DNA of 64,000 nt from Harmothoe impar (taxonomy: Eukaryota > Annelida > Polychaeta > Phyllodocida > Polynoidae): assembly GCA_947462335.1 (NCBI GenBank), contig OX381721.1:34088303-34152302 (forward strand), written 5' to 3'. Positions 48,940 to 60,437 of this stretch are shown in pieces. Under the pieces are notes generated by a model, which did no database searches, was not told the origin of the DNA, and saw only the letters and a program-made list of their open reading frames with translations. Both the position numbers and the translations under genes were made by a program. Every line of letters starts with the position of its first letter. The first letter of the stretch is position 1.

Positions 48940-50415
48940 CTAGTGCATATACTAGTGTTGTGCTAATAGTCATAGTTCCAGCTCCTTTATGAAGTCTTTG
49001 TATGGTAGTCGCTGCACCTCCGGCAAGAGTGCGTCCTACAAGGGAACACCCCTGTAGATGGGGCTTCTGTCGTAGATGGCTGTCTTTGATCTCGCTACCT
49101 TGAGCCGCACATAGTTGTTGTCGCGCAGGACACGGCCAGGGATGACAACGTTGTCTTGGTGCTGTGACATCTTGTGTAGATGCCTCGAGTAGCTCACGGT
49201 TCCTGGCGGGGAGTAGCTTCTCCAGTTTGTTATGGGCATGGAGGGTGTTAATGTGTACACCCCTGGGATCTTGGATTCCCTCGCACAGATGAAGGGCGTC
49301 ATTCTGAAAGGTCTGGAGTTTACAGATGGCCAATACTGGTCCCCCATCAGCCACGAAACTACAGTACTCCGTAATACTGCATATCATGCATCTCTGTCAG
49401 ACACCCGCTGGATTCTTTTCAATTGTTTTAGTCTTACCCTACCAGGTCAATCCTGGCTTTGAGGTGAGGACCAAATCCAAGGTGACAGTCGACGATTACT
49501 CCAAGATATTTGAAGTGTCACCACATCCAGCACCTGTCCGTTCGGCAGTAGATCCATGTTGTCCAGGTTGGGGGGGGGGGGGACCTTGGCGAGTAGCACC
49601 AAAGTACTCGTGTATTACCAGTGTTCATTGTGAGTTTATTCTCCTTGCACCAACCTCCGACGCGTACTAGGTCGTCCTGCATCAGGACACGGATCCTGTC
49701 CACATCACCACCAGTGACGACCAGGGCAAGGTTGTCCGCATGTAGGTAGAAGTTGGCATGGCATATCACATTCTTCACGTCATTGATGTAGGCAATGAAA
49801 AGCAGAGGGCCGACTACCGACCCCTGCGGCACTCCTGTATAAACCGGGAGACTGGTAGATAGGCATTCATTTGCCTTTGTTTGCTGCTGTCTACCAGTTA
49901 AGTAGTAGCGCAGCCACTCGATGAAGTTACCACCCAGGTTAAAGGCCTCTAACTTGCGGAGGAGGATCAGGTGGTCGACCGTGTCAAAGGCCTTCCTCAT
50001 ATCGAGGAAGACCACGGCCGACCGCTGATTACTGTTCATGGCTGCATACAGATCTCTCAGCAGGGCGAAGACTGCGTCCCCGGTACGCAGTGAGGGCATA
50101 AAGCCTGACAGTTGTGGAGCTATGATGGACTCTCTCAGTAGGTGGTCCATGAGCCGTCGATGTATGACTTTCTCTGCAATTCTGTTGCACATATTTAATA
50201 TGCAAATTGGCCGCCAGCTGCTCACATTTGATAGAGATCCACCTTTGGGGAGGGGCACAACTATGCCGGTCTTCCATACTGATGGCACATTTTGGCACAG
50301 AATACAGCCCATGATTAGTGCTGGTGCCAAGCTAGGAATTACCTCTAAGGCATCCTTTATCACTCTTGATCTTATGTGCTCAATGCTAGAGCTCTTGGTA
50401 GTTTTTATTCAGGCC
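48940..50415 (-). mobile_element. 5'-truncated LINE, same family as 8424-11147
   Basis: Minus strand. A reverse-transcriptase frame (50363-49518) and a second frame (49387-48935) separated by a shift at a G/C run near 49570. It shares EYCSFVADGGP and LQTFQND with the 8.4 kb copy. Confidence 0.75.
48967..50363 (-). pseudogene. LINE reverse transcriptase with altered catalytic box
   Basis: The first frame has VWKTGIVVPLPK, WRPICILN, LSGFMPSLRT, FLDMRKAFDTVDHLILL and GVPQGSVVGPLLF, all standard reverse-transcriptase motifs. The catalytic YADD position reads HADN, so the second Asp is lost. After a frameshift in a long G run the thumb continues, and near the C-terminus the usual RGV-LWD signature has a stop in place of Trp. 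The copy is dead by three independent lesions. Confidence 0.75.
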
Positions 50416-50639
50416 ACCAGCTTTCGTAGCTGTACACCAGTGGCTCGCTGTAGCTCACTCTGTTGATATACTGGGTGATCCAAGCCCTTATAAGATGGAA
50501 TTTTTCATTTTATATGTGTTAGAATAGAGATATAATCATAGAAACTATGAAATTAAAAATTTGTATCATAAAGTCTCAGTATTAATCTGTCTCCTTTTAT
50601 CCTTATTTATGTCTCCTTCCACACTATATTTGCCTTTTC

Positions 50640-50745
50640 CTTGCTAGCCAGTCATAAATTGCACCCGGTCATAGATTGCACCCGGTCATACATGACACCC
50701 GCTCATAGACGAAAACATTGGCCCATGTTCGTGAGACACAGCCTA
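50640..50745. mobile_element. Partial GTGTCTC-family element (right half)
   Basis: Tandem CATAGATTGCACCCGGT units ending TTCGTGAGACACAGCC, as at 11515-11685. Confidence 0.6.
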
Positions 50746-51097
50746 AAACTACCCAACCATGTGGTGGCCTGTTCATTAGTAGCTTGAGTTACGGTGCAAT
50801 ATACAGAATTGCAGGGAGTGATGTTCATGTTTTAATCGATACCAGAAACTGAGGCAATAATGACCTCACAGTGAGACCCCTCGCCAGGAAGTCTGACATA
50901 AGGTACAGAGGGGCCAAAGTAACCTTACAGATACCAGGAACTATAAATGTGTAACTAGAGTAATCAAATAAATGCAGCACTATGTCCATATGCAGGTGTA
51001 TTCTATGAGTCAGAGCTAGACAGTGCTAGACGGGTAGCTAACAGGACTTATGGACTGACATGTGTTAACGGGGTGACGGGGTGACTAAACCAACTCT
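50746..51097. other. Non-coding spacer
   Basis: No recognisable feature. Confidence 0.35.
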
Positions 51098-51319
51098 TAC
51101 TGTAAATTCCCGCGTATAACCCGCAGGATATATACGCGAACCAAACCTCCAGTGCGGTTATACAATATTCTCAAAGTCTAGGTGCGGGTAACATGAGGTT
51201 TTTTTAAGGATAGAACAGTACTAAAATGATAATTTTTTTTACCCCGGGTGCAGGTTATAAGATTCGCCCCAAGTCGGGGTGAGGGCTGTATGTGAGGTGC
51301 GGGTTATACATGGGGTTGT
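51098..51319. mobile_element. TIR-like element related to 12041-12266
   Basis: TACTGTAAATTCCCGCGTATA at the left, internal GTGCGGGTTATA repeats and a decayed right end. It lies upstream of gene D. Confidence 0.5.
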
Positions 51320-51697
51320 ACCAAATGTTGCCGGCGAATCCCCACTCCTGCTATAACAAGGTTCTACATTATATATTATAATGAACTTTGATTAATTTCA
51401 TCAATTTTTCTAAGTATCATTGTTCCTTTATCATTTATCATTAGTGTACAACTCTTCTGCAGTGAGATGAAGCCTACTCACTCCACATTCTTTCTCCCAC
51501 CTGTACTGCTTACTTTGTTTGAACTGTCAATTATAAGTCCCTACTTAATATCGATTTGGATCATGATCTCACAGAATGTATCATTTGTTGTTTAAGTACA
51601 TGTACAACAATCAAATGAAAGTGATGTGACTAAATAAAAAATAAAAATGCCCTCGTATAATCACATTTCTCCCATTTCTTTACAGGAACTAGTAACC

Positions 51698-54600
51698 ATG
51701 GCATACTATGGAATTTGGGGAGGATCCGCCTCGTTTGTGATATCGTGTATCATCATAGGATGCTGTATCTACTACTGCTGCCGTAGACGTAAGGGTTATT
51801 ATTATTTATGTGGTCACTGTGCTTAAATCTTGACTGTCATGGTTGAAGTGAGGCCAAAAGCACTTTTGGATATAGTTCAGTTTTCATTTACAAGAGGGCT
51901 CTTAAGGGCTGGGAGCTCAGCTCTTACAGGCACAAGATAGGGTGAATATGTTGTAGCTGGACAATGCTCATGGTCCCCTGTCCAAACGCTGCTGTCCTCT
52001 GGTGGAACTGTTATTTTAGTCTATGTATTGAAAATGCTGAACTTGTCCCCTGAGGGCCCAGCTTTAAGTACTAAAATGATCATTTTTCACACACTCAGGG
52101 GTAGACATCAATGCATGCCCAGTAGAGTGTTTCACAACCAAGAGGATAGTACGATTGATCTTAAGTAACTGTGAGTAAGAAGATGCGACCACTACATATA
52201 GAATTGTATGAATAGTTGAGTAGATGCGTCCAAGAGTTGTGCATTTCGGTATTAAAGCATGAAAATCGGTCCAGAGGTATATTAGGCTATACCGATCATT
52301 TTTTTATATAGACCCATTCTGGATTTTTTCCCCTTGGATACGGTTGCCATGAAAACCTTTCAACATGGATTTTTTACATTTCCAGGGGATTATTGGCTCT
52401 ATGGTTCTACCAAAGACACCAAATGTATTTGTAAGCTTCATTTAACTGTGATAATAAATTCTTCCTCTTTTACTGCCTTCTATGGTGCATTGTTGCTTAG
52501 CAATAGGCATATTTGATGATTCCCTTAGCAAACACCCTAAAAACACCATTTTTTGAGTATCCTAAGGTTACCTACCCCCACTAAATTGATGCCTGTGATT
52601 CAAATGGTATTATTTATTCAGTTCCTGAACCAACAGTTCCCTACCAACAGACATTCCATTTGTATTTTCCCCTAGCAACAGAGGTTAATGTCTATAAAAT
52701 AGTGTTTTAAGGATAGTATCCTCCAAAACTCATTGTAAAGATTTCGATTGTGTAGAAGTGTTTCACAACGTTTTTGGTCGTATCTGACTCATTGGTCATA
52801 TCTTACTGTTGATTGATTGTTTGGTCGTAACGGCTATTTACGACCAAGAACCTGAGAGGAAATGGTAAGTAGTATGGTATAGAAGAATCACACCAACTCC
52901 CAGGGAGGTATCTCAGCTCCAACTATACCGGGAAGTGTGGTCATGATTCATTGGCGGATACAGGGGGTGGCCCGACGGGCCTTGGCCCCCCCCCTAAAAA
53001 AAAAGAGAATAATATATTCTGTCCTAAGATGTGTGATAGTGCATCATTTCGAATCTAGACCATCAACATTTTCTTGGGGGACATGCCACCAAAATTTCCT
53101 GTGTGCGGCTGCAGCGCTTCGCTCGAGGGAAACTGACAGTTATTCAAGATTGGCCAGGTTTGGGCCCCCCTCTATAACAATCCTGGATCCGCCACTGTGA
53201 TTTGGAGAGATGTGGGTAAATATTCAGGCCCGAGGGAGGGGAGTGGTGCACATCTACATGACATTGTGTCTGTTTTTTAGAGTCACCTCTGTTATAGGCC
53301 AACTTGCCCAGGGTTAGCCACCTCTGTTCAGGTCTGGAGTGGTAGTCAGCTGTAGCATATATAGATGAGACAGGGGTATTAACTCAACGCCTCCCCCACA
53401 TTGTTTGCTTTATAACCTATGCATCTAATGGTATTTATTCTCCTGTTGCCTAGATAGAGGTATCTGCTGCCTCAACTTCTAGGCCTACATAGACATAACA
53501 TAGTTATGAGTTGTTATATCATGCACCAATGTGGGTATACTTAATACTGACACGGGTCATTTTTTTAGAAATCAGCATACTCCTATATGGGTCAGATGTC
53601 CAGGCCCATGACCACACATCCCAGTAAAAATAATTTAGGATATTATATTTTTGAAGTTGTGATAGGAATAACAACCAGACAAAAACGTTGGGCGTAAGCA
53701 TACAAAAAATCAGAGTGGTCATAAATAGTAATAGTCAACAAGTAAATTTATGTCTGAATAAAACAGCTATGCTTTGAGGAAATTGTGTGAAATTAAATAG
53801 ACACCGTCAATGTCTCATAGCACATGTAACTGAGTAAATATATTCCTGTTTTTCTCATGGAAAAATATTAAGGGGCATGATTAATGGCCCACGTTTATTC
53901 ATGTTGTGAAACTCATTCGTAATTTCTGATGATTAATCGTATTTCTTGGTCATAAATGGGTGTGAAACACTTAACACGTAATATTACAATCAAGGCTCAT
54001 TGTGAAACACTTTTTCTACAATTGGTCGTATCTAGCTGTTGTGAAACACCCCACTGGAGCCAATGGCCCATAGTCCTGCATCATTTTATATATAATTACT
54101 TTCCCCATGGCCTGAGTGACCCACAGGTAATTTTACAAAACATTTAGGCCCATAATTAGGGGGACTATGTCTGATAAGTATCTAGACATATGATACACTG
54201 TCGGAAAGAGGAGCACGTTAGCAAATGAGCCAATTTGGTTTCATCTTAACATAGATAAGTCAGAAATGTATATGATTCTCTCTTTCAAAAAAGTATACTT
54301 TTTCCCGGGCCCATACCTATAGGTTTGGGACCACAGATTTATAATTGAAGTTACTGGCCAGGGTGGCCCAGAACTGAGAAATTTAGTGTCTGCTCTTGCA
54401 CCCCAGAAACTAAATCTTGTTCTGTACTGCTTCATACATTAAAAAAAATGAAACCAATCTTTAAACACCTAGTTTTTTTATTAGAACTTTTTATTAGAAC
54501 TTGTTATTAGAACTATATGTGAAAGGAGAATGTAAGGGCTTTAATATTGCATTGGTGACTGTGGGGTATCATGGATGCACCACTGAATTTCATGTCAGCT

Positions 54601-56074
54601 AAACATATTATCATTTATTTATTCTACGTACAACAACAAAGCATATATGTGACCCGTTTTAACGTAATGGGTATGAAGTCGCACTTTAAAGAGCCTAGAT
54701 ATGGGCTCTTTAAGTAGTATAAGGTTGAAAAATGTAATTTTTGAAAAATGAGTTTTTGACATTTTTCTAACAAATGAATAGTTCTCTTCTGGAATAATAA
54801 AGCACGAACCAGATTTCAACTCCCTTTATTCCCAAAGTGATGCCCAAAGGATTTGTACTTATAGAGAACAATATAGTTAATATCTAATTCAAATGTTAAT
54901 TATGTCATTTTAATTAATTTCCAATTAATTCAAGAAAAAAGGACAAAATACATTGCTCAAAGGTCAAGACTGGACAATATACGACATGTCACATACCAAA
55001 TGAAAGCTATTGATGAGCTGTCTCTGGTTCATATGTATGATATATATTTACAATAGGGATGTCATTGACATTTGCTATATTGACATATCGCTATTATGTC
55101 AATATTTCAAAATGTTATATTGACAATTTTGATATGTCAATAAAATTATGTCAATATATTTTTATGCAAAATTGTTCTCTGCCAGTGGAGAAAACAAGAT
55201 ATGCACTTGTTTCATCGTACCTGAATGAACTTGGAACCAGTGCGCCTTCAGAAAGGTTGTTCTTCACCATGTTTAGTAAGGAAGGGGGGAGGGTTATGAT
55301 TGATGTAGTGTTCAAAGTCTAACATTTGCAATCGAGCCTACAGCTGGGGTACCTATCCCTATGGCAGATTCATACCTCACAGTATTTAAAGCTGGGAGTT
55401 TTGTGTTTCATATCAATGATTATTTTAATAACATGTTCAGTGAAAATAATGGAACTGGTTCTCAGTTACCATCAACCTTTGCTTTTGTTATTTTTCTCAG
55501 CTTATTAAGGCAATAAACAATGTTTCAGGTGTACTTAATAGTCTAAATATTATATTCCAATACATTGACATATTGACAACTATATGTCAATTATCATCAT
55601 CAACATAAATTGGATGTCAATGACATCCCTAATTTACCAATTACCATTTCAGGAACACGCTACATAGAAACTGGCCCCAGTAATATCGTACAAGTAACTA
55701 CTGTGGCCAACTCCAACTCCAATCAACAACAACAACAACAGAGCTACCCTCCACCACAATCATACCCACCACCGGGCGCTTACCCACCCCCGGCTGCATA
55801 CCCCCCACCTGCGGGATATGGGCCCCCGCCTGCTGGATACGGACCCCCTGCTGGGCCCGGATATGGACAACCCGCTGGATACCCACCTGCACCTGGGCAA
55901 GCATATGCCCCACCGGCTGGGTATGGACCCCCTGGTGGATACGGGCCCCCTGCCCCCGGCTACCCCCAACAAGGATACCCCTCTCCGCCTGGAGCCTCTG
56001 CACCCTACCAGCCACCTCCTTACAATGACAGTGACAGGGGCCATGGGAGGAGCAATGAGAAGCAGGGATTATAA
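51698..56074 (+). CDS. Gene D: CYYR1/Shisa-like membrane protein with Pro/Gly/Tyr-rich PPxY tail
   Basis: Exons 51698-51788 and 55653-56074, 170 residues. Exon 1 reads MAYYGIWGGS, then helix SFVISCIIIGCCIYYCC and RRR, and ends in phase 1 at GTAAGG. Exon 2 follows CCATTTCAG and restores frame with RTRYIETGPSNIVQVTTVAN, six Gln, then about 80 residues of YPPPx and GYGPP repeats. It closes with YQPPPYNDSDRGHGRSNEK. PPPY is a WW-domain ligand. The N-terminus is only about ten residues, so the protein is nearly all membrane anchor plus cytosolic tail. It is clearly the closest relative of gene C in this window. An acceptor 12 bp before the ATG (ACCATGG context) implies a noncoding 5' exon. The 3.9 kb intron holds a hAT MITE and, right before the acceptor, a deleted hAT element. 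ATTAAA lies at 56211-56216. Role as a WW/NEDD4 adaptor is inference. Confidence 0.75.
51836..52066 (-). repeat. 231 bp repeat, inverted partner of 46727-46954
   Basis: Begins 47 bp after the gene D exon 1 donor. Non-coding. Confidence 0.75.
52949..53197. mobile_element. hAT-like MITE, copy 1 (CAGTGGCGGATCCAGG ends)
   Basis: The right end CCTGGATCCGCCACTG is the inverse of the left CATTGGCGGATACAGG with two mismatches. This terminus is typical of hAT-type MITEs. TGATT lies directly outside both ends, shorter than the usual 8 bp duplication. Its open frame is a well-known kind of transposon artefact, not a gene. It lies in intron 1 of gene D. Confidence 0.75.
53198..55053. other. Intron 1 of gene D, middle part
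   Basis: AT-rich, no exon recognised. Near 54475-54510 the phrase TTATTAGAAC is repeated three times. Confidence 0.45.
55054..55631 (+). mobile_element. Internally deleted hAT element with 8 bp target duplication
   Basis: TAGGGATGTCATTGACAT (55054-55071) is mirrored by ATGTCAATGACATCCCTA ending at 55631. Flanks are ATTTACAA (55046-55053) and ATTTACCA (55632-55639), seven of eight identical. Inside, a short frame (55165-55322) reads SSYLNELGTSAPSERLFF, matching the hAT dimerisation-domain signature (TSAxSERxF). The rest of the transposase is gone. Confidence 0.8.
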
Positions 56075-56094
56075 AGATGCAGACTTAAAGGAGC

Positions 56095-56183
56095 AATATC
56101 ACCACTCGCAGTGCTACCCCATGGTAGACTAGAACAGTACTAGATTTCTGATTGGGGCACTCTCAGTGATTATGCCCCTTTAA
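56095..56183. mobile_element. 89 bp TIR element in the gene D 3' UTR
   Basis: TTAAAGGAGCAATATCAC at the left, GTGATTATGCCCCTTTAA at the right, and an interior AGACTAGAACAGTACTAG. A relative lies at 60338-60437. Confidence 0.6.
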
Positions 56184-58286
56184 TATAATGTCATGTGTAG
56201 ATTAAATTTAGTTCATAACACTTTCACATATATATCAGAAAATATTTTGAAGCAAAAATCAAGAAATCTATTATTATTGTGATATTATTGTAAACCCTGA
56301 AAGGAGTGTGGGGGGGATAACAAATTGCAACCCTCTTGGGAAAGGCTGGGCAAGAGATTTTCACCTGCTTTCCTCCCAAACATGGATCGTTGGTGTTATG
56401 TATGAAAAGTCTCCTTCTTGGGTATCGAGGTAGAGTAACATAACACGACATATTTTCCCTCGTCACATGGTCGTCCATGCTTCACCTCCTGTCCACTTCC
56501 TCATTCCACAGGGTGTATCTGACGTGTACCATGTACTACGTATACCTGCTAGTAATCAGGGGGGTCTAGATGGGGGGTCCTCATGTCGCCTGTCGATTTT
56601 AGGAAATGCTCATGTCATTTGTCAGTATCTTTGTATTTCTCCTGTCACTTGTCACTAGGCTCTATGTCGCCTGTCGATTTTAAGAAAAGGCCATGTCCCT
56701 TGTCAATATATTTAATTTCTCCTGTCATTTGTTACTATTATTAAAGCCCCATGTCGCCTGTCGCTTTTGAGAAAAGGCCATGTCACCCTGTCGATTTTAG
56801 GGGTCCACCCCCATAATCAGGTTACATGTTAAGGTCGGTTGCTACCTTTAATCAACGTCAACAAAATTGGCCCATTTGTTTCTTAGTAGATAATATACAG
56901 GCTAGGAAAATCCCGGGATTTCCCCAATACAGGTAGAAAACCCTTCCTGGGCATTTTAACCAGCATGGGGAAATCTCCCCTCACTTAAGATAGCCCCTAT
57001 GTGGACGCTCAGCCCTTATCTCTGCAGAGATAAGAGATAAGGGCCGCCGCCGGTCAGCACCTCCAAGGGGGATTTTGCCACCAAGGGGGATTCTCCCAGT
57101 GGGGTGGTGAGGGAGGGGTGAGGGGGGGGGGAATCCACATATAATGTACCTTATTTCGGCCAGATTTTGCATTTTAAATCATTATAAATCACGGAATATA
57201 AAACTGATATAAAAGCCCATCCACATATACCTAGCCTACTGTATTGTCTACCTGTCTTTGAAGTAACCATTACCCGCAAATAATGGTTAGATATCAGCAA
57301 ATTGAATTTCATGATTGAGCCTAATATTACATGTATGTTGCCCCAGAATCAAGGGGGAAAAAGCCCTCATTGTATTTTTCCCCTTCAAGGGAATAAAGGT
57401 AGGATTTGCCGGCCTGATATAGAATCTAAAAATGTTAAGAAAAATACTTTTTTTCAATACCGAATTTTGAGGGAAAAAAGTATTTTCATCCCTAAAATCT
57501 AATGAAGAAAGGTTATCAAAACTTTCTTAATCTTGTTTCATATCAATGAGTATGCACAGAAAGATGAAAATCACAAGTGAAGTGCCGATATGTAAAAGAA
57601 TAATGTTTCAGAAATGCGTAGTGAACATATTGTCATAATTTTATAGGCTCATTCGTTAAAAAAAGTATTCAGTCAACAGAATTTCTCATACTCAAAGCCA
57701 AAAATAAGGAGTATAATGGTATGATTCAGGGCATAAAATGGTTATAAATATTCTATATCATTGGTTATTTTAAGCAACAGCATGAGATCAAACTCATTCT
57801 AGATGACAAGTCGTTGATAAATAATCCCAATGTTCTAACTCATGTTAAGGATAGCAAATAGTATTCTAGGCTCGCGCTAGGATACGTTTTTCTTTCGCCG
57901 TTTTTCTTTTGCCAATTTGGAAGCGAATTCGCCAGTAATGTAGCTGCATATTATAGTTTCCACTTTAATACATGGCCATTTGAGGCTAAATTGTAAGCAT
58001 AAATGGCCTCATATGATTTCCTCTGAGACATAATCTGCGATTCAAAGGATGACTTCAGCACAGACTTTTGCATGTAGATTCATGCTTAAAATTTGAGGTA
58101 TTTTTTCTCTTACTTTTAATATAATAAGGTGATACATTTAATTGAACTTAAGGGTATCTAGGGTGAAGTCTCCTAATTCCGGATGCTCTGCTGCAGAGGG
58201 ATGATAGAGGATGACTAAAATGTGCCGAGAAGGCATGTTTTTTCTTGTCAAACCATCGAGGAGAAAAAAGGACTTAATTAGGGCTT
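56184..58286. other. Gene D 3' flank
   Basis: Contains a repeat of CATGTCGCCTGTCGATTTTA units (56565-56810) and an 11 bp hairpin at 57012-57044 (GCCCTTATCTC). No gene recognised. Confidence 0.4.
56565..56810. repeat. Tandem CATGTCNCCTGTCGATTTTA-type units
   Basis: About five diverged units of 40-60 bp. Related copies in the other orientation lie at 28090-28275 and 61365-61500. Confidence 0.6.
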
Positions 58287-58530
58287 AGGCCAAAAAAAAG
58301 AGGTTTGTTTCAGGTAACATGGTATAAAAATGTAGGGTCGGTAGGTCGGATTTTTTTTTTTTTTTACTTTTTTTGAAACATGAAAGTACTACCCGGCTTC
58401 TCCGAAGACCCAAAAATTGACCCAAAAAGGCTAACTATATGGAAATTTCTTCAAAATTGCATAAAAAAACGTAGGGTTGGCCCTCTTTTGATAGGGTCGG
58501 TCGGGTGACCTAAAACAAACCTTTTTTTAT
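58287..58530. mobile_element. TIR element, GGTTTGTTTCAGGTAAC short form
   Basis: 244 bp. Very close to 21987-22221, including the CCGAAGACCC and TAGGGTCGGTCGGGTGACCT phrases. Confidence 0.75.
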
Positions 58531-59547
58531 TATGCATGGTATCGTTGTTATATGGTAGTTGCTGGTAGAATAGCTTGTTTGGTGGTTATACTGACACCCT
58601 AACAATATATTATATACGATTTTCTGAATGTGAAGAGGGGCGCTGTTTGACGTGTCATGTAATGTCACGGAATCAGGTTGAGGAATAGATTAATGTCTAT
58701 CATCTTGGTACGATATGAAACTGCTCTTTTTATAGAAGGGAATAATGTATACAACTGCATTTCTCACAAATTTCTCTTTCCAATGATGTATGACATGACT
58801 GGGTGCAGTATTCTATTTTCGCCAGGTGAGTAAATCCTGGCGAAAATAGGAGGTAGGCCTATTTTTTCTATATATTTTCGCCAATCATATGCTTTTATCG
58901 CCTGTGGCGACCTGGCGAATAGCTAGTATTGGTTACAAATATATCAAATATCTTCTAAAATGCTCAATTTTGCTCAAAATTGTACAATTTTTTATATGGC
59001 TTAGTAAACAACGATATGTATCCGGTTATCTAATATTAACTCATTTTGACACATTTAAGCTGTATGCGCAGAGACCTGCGCAGTGGGTCCATATTCAAAA
59101 AGTAGCAGTCAGGGGTCATACACTGTTAGAAGTAAATGTAGCGGAGGAGTAGAATCTACTGTAGTTTTACAGTATTACGGTATTAGTATACATTGGCAGT
59201 AGAATCTACTGTTGGTTGACAGTATAATGGGACGTATTCTTAGGTTCACTATTTAGAGTGTAGTCTGCTATATAGGTTTGACCAAGAAAAGTTTGTCTAT
59301 TGGTCTCGAGCACATTATTTTTGGTATATATGCAATATGTGGAGGGAAATTGGTAGTGTACGGAATAGGATTGCCTAATTCGTCCGTTGTTTAAATTGTC
59401 TGTCTATCTCTGGGGATGTTGACCAATTTTTGCGAAGAAAATCCCAGCCTGCTACCATAGGCAGTTCAATGGGTGGGTTGTGTAAAAATAAATATTATTA
59501 TTGCCTTTGATGGGAAGCACTAAAAACTTTCTGAGCTCCGGGGGCAT
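58531..59547. other. Non-coding spacer
   Basis: GTAGAATCTACTGT occurs twice (59148 and 59208 areas). TTTTCGCCAGG/CCTGGCGAAAA inverted words near 58815-58850. No gene. Confidence 0.4.
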
Positions 59548-59855
59548 AGGCCAAATAAAGAAAAGGTAAATTTCAAGTTAATCGACCCTACCTAGCAAAG
59601 CAGGGCTGACCCTATAAATTTGTATAACATTTGAAAGAAATATTAATATTCTAACTAATTTTGGGGCTATTTCAGAGTCAAGTTTTAGAGTCCATGAGCC
59701 AACACCGTTGTCTGCAAATAAGCACTAAAGCTTGCAAGTCAATATTTGGGTCCTTTTCAGGCCGAAGATTGAAATTTTTTTTTTAAAAGAATCCGACCTA
59801 CACGACCCAGGTTCTTAGACCATGTAACCCGAAACACACCTCTTCTTTTGGCCTA
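59548..59855. mobile_element. TIR element of the GGTGTGTTTCAGGTTAC family, long form
   Basis: 308 bp. The right end GTAACCCGAAACACACCTCT is well kept, the left end more diverged. Interior as in 139-569. Confidence 0.65.
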
Positions 59856-60019
59856 AATAATGTTAATGCCTCCCTGGTGTTAAATAATGACCACTCCCTT
59901 AATACACTAGGGGACTGGTCATGCCAGTTGATAATAATCAAATTGTGTACGAAATAAAAACATCAATAATAAACCTATCCAGTACTTTGCATTGTTCTTA
60001 TGTGATCATACAATATAAT

Positions 60020-60260
60020 ACACGGAGAGAGAAGAAGTAGGATCACTGTAACTCTCAAGTGGGAGTCCAGCCCCGATCACTGAGGTAACTCTCCCCACAA
60101 CTCTAAAGTGACTCCGAATGATTAGGGAGTCTTAAAACAGAGTCATTATAGAGTCATTATAGAGTAATTTTAGAGTCCTGCTAATGTTAAGGAGTCATTT
60201 TAGAGCCCTGGGGAGAGTGATCACGTCGAGAGTCACAGTGATTCTACTTCTTTTCTGTGT
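60020..60260. mobile_element. 241 bp palindromic MITE, ACAC-GAGAGAAGAAGTAG ends
   Basis: Left ACACGGAGAGAGAAGAAGTA, right TACTTCTTTTCTGTGT. The interior is GAGTCATT/TAGAGTC repeats. Distantly like 31195-31410. Confidence 0.65.
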
Positions 60261-60337
60261 GGCACAGCCCATTGGTTCACCATGTCAACAAAGTTAATAT
60301 TCCTAGACAACATATCAGCCTCAAAAGGCAGGCACTT

Positions 60338-60437
60338 ACTCCAAGGGGCATTCTCACGACTCACACTTACCACATAGTAGACTAAAACAGTACTAGAATT
60401 TTAAGTGGGATACGATCGGTGAGAATGCCACTTTAAG
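60338..60437. mobile_element. ~100 bp TIR element related to 56095-56183
   Basis: AAGGGGCATTCTCACGACT at the left, GGTGAGAATGCCACTTTAA at the right, interior AGACTAAAACAGTACTAGA. Confidence 0.55.

Noticed and set aside
52937..53200. Frame with LKKK and ILDPPL in the hAT MITE (also 62207-62509)
   Set aside because: The same frame recurs because the DNA element recurs; terminal inverted repeats explain both ends.
55698..56044. Minus-strand frames opposite gene D exon 2
   Set aside because: Shadow of the proline-rich exon; the plus strand has splice sites, phase match and PPxY.
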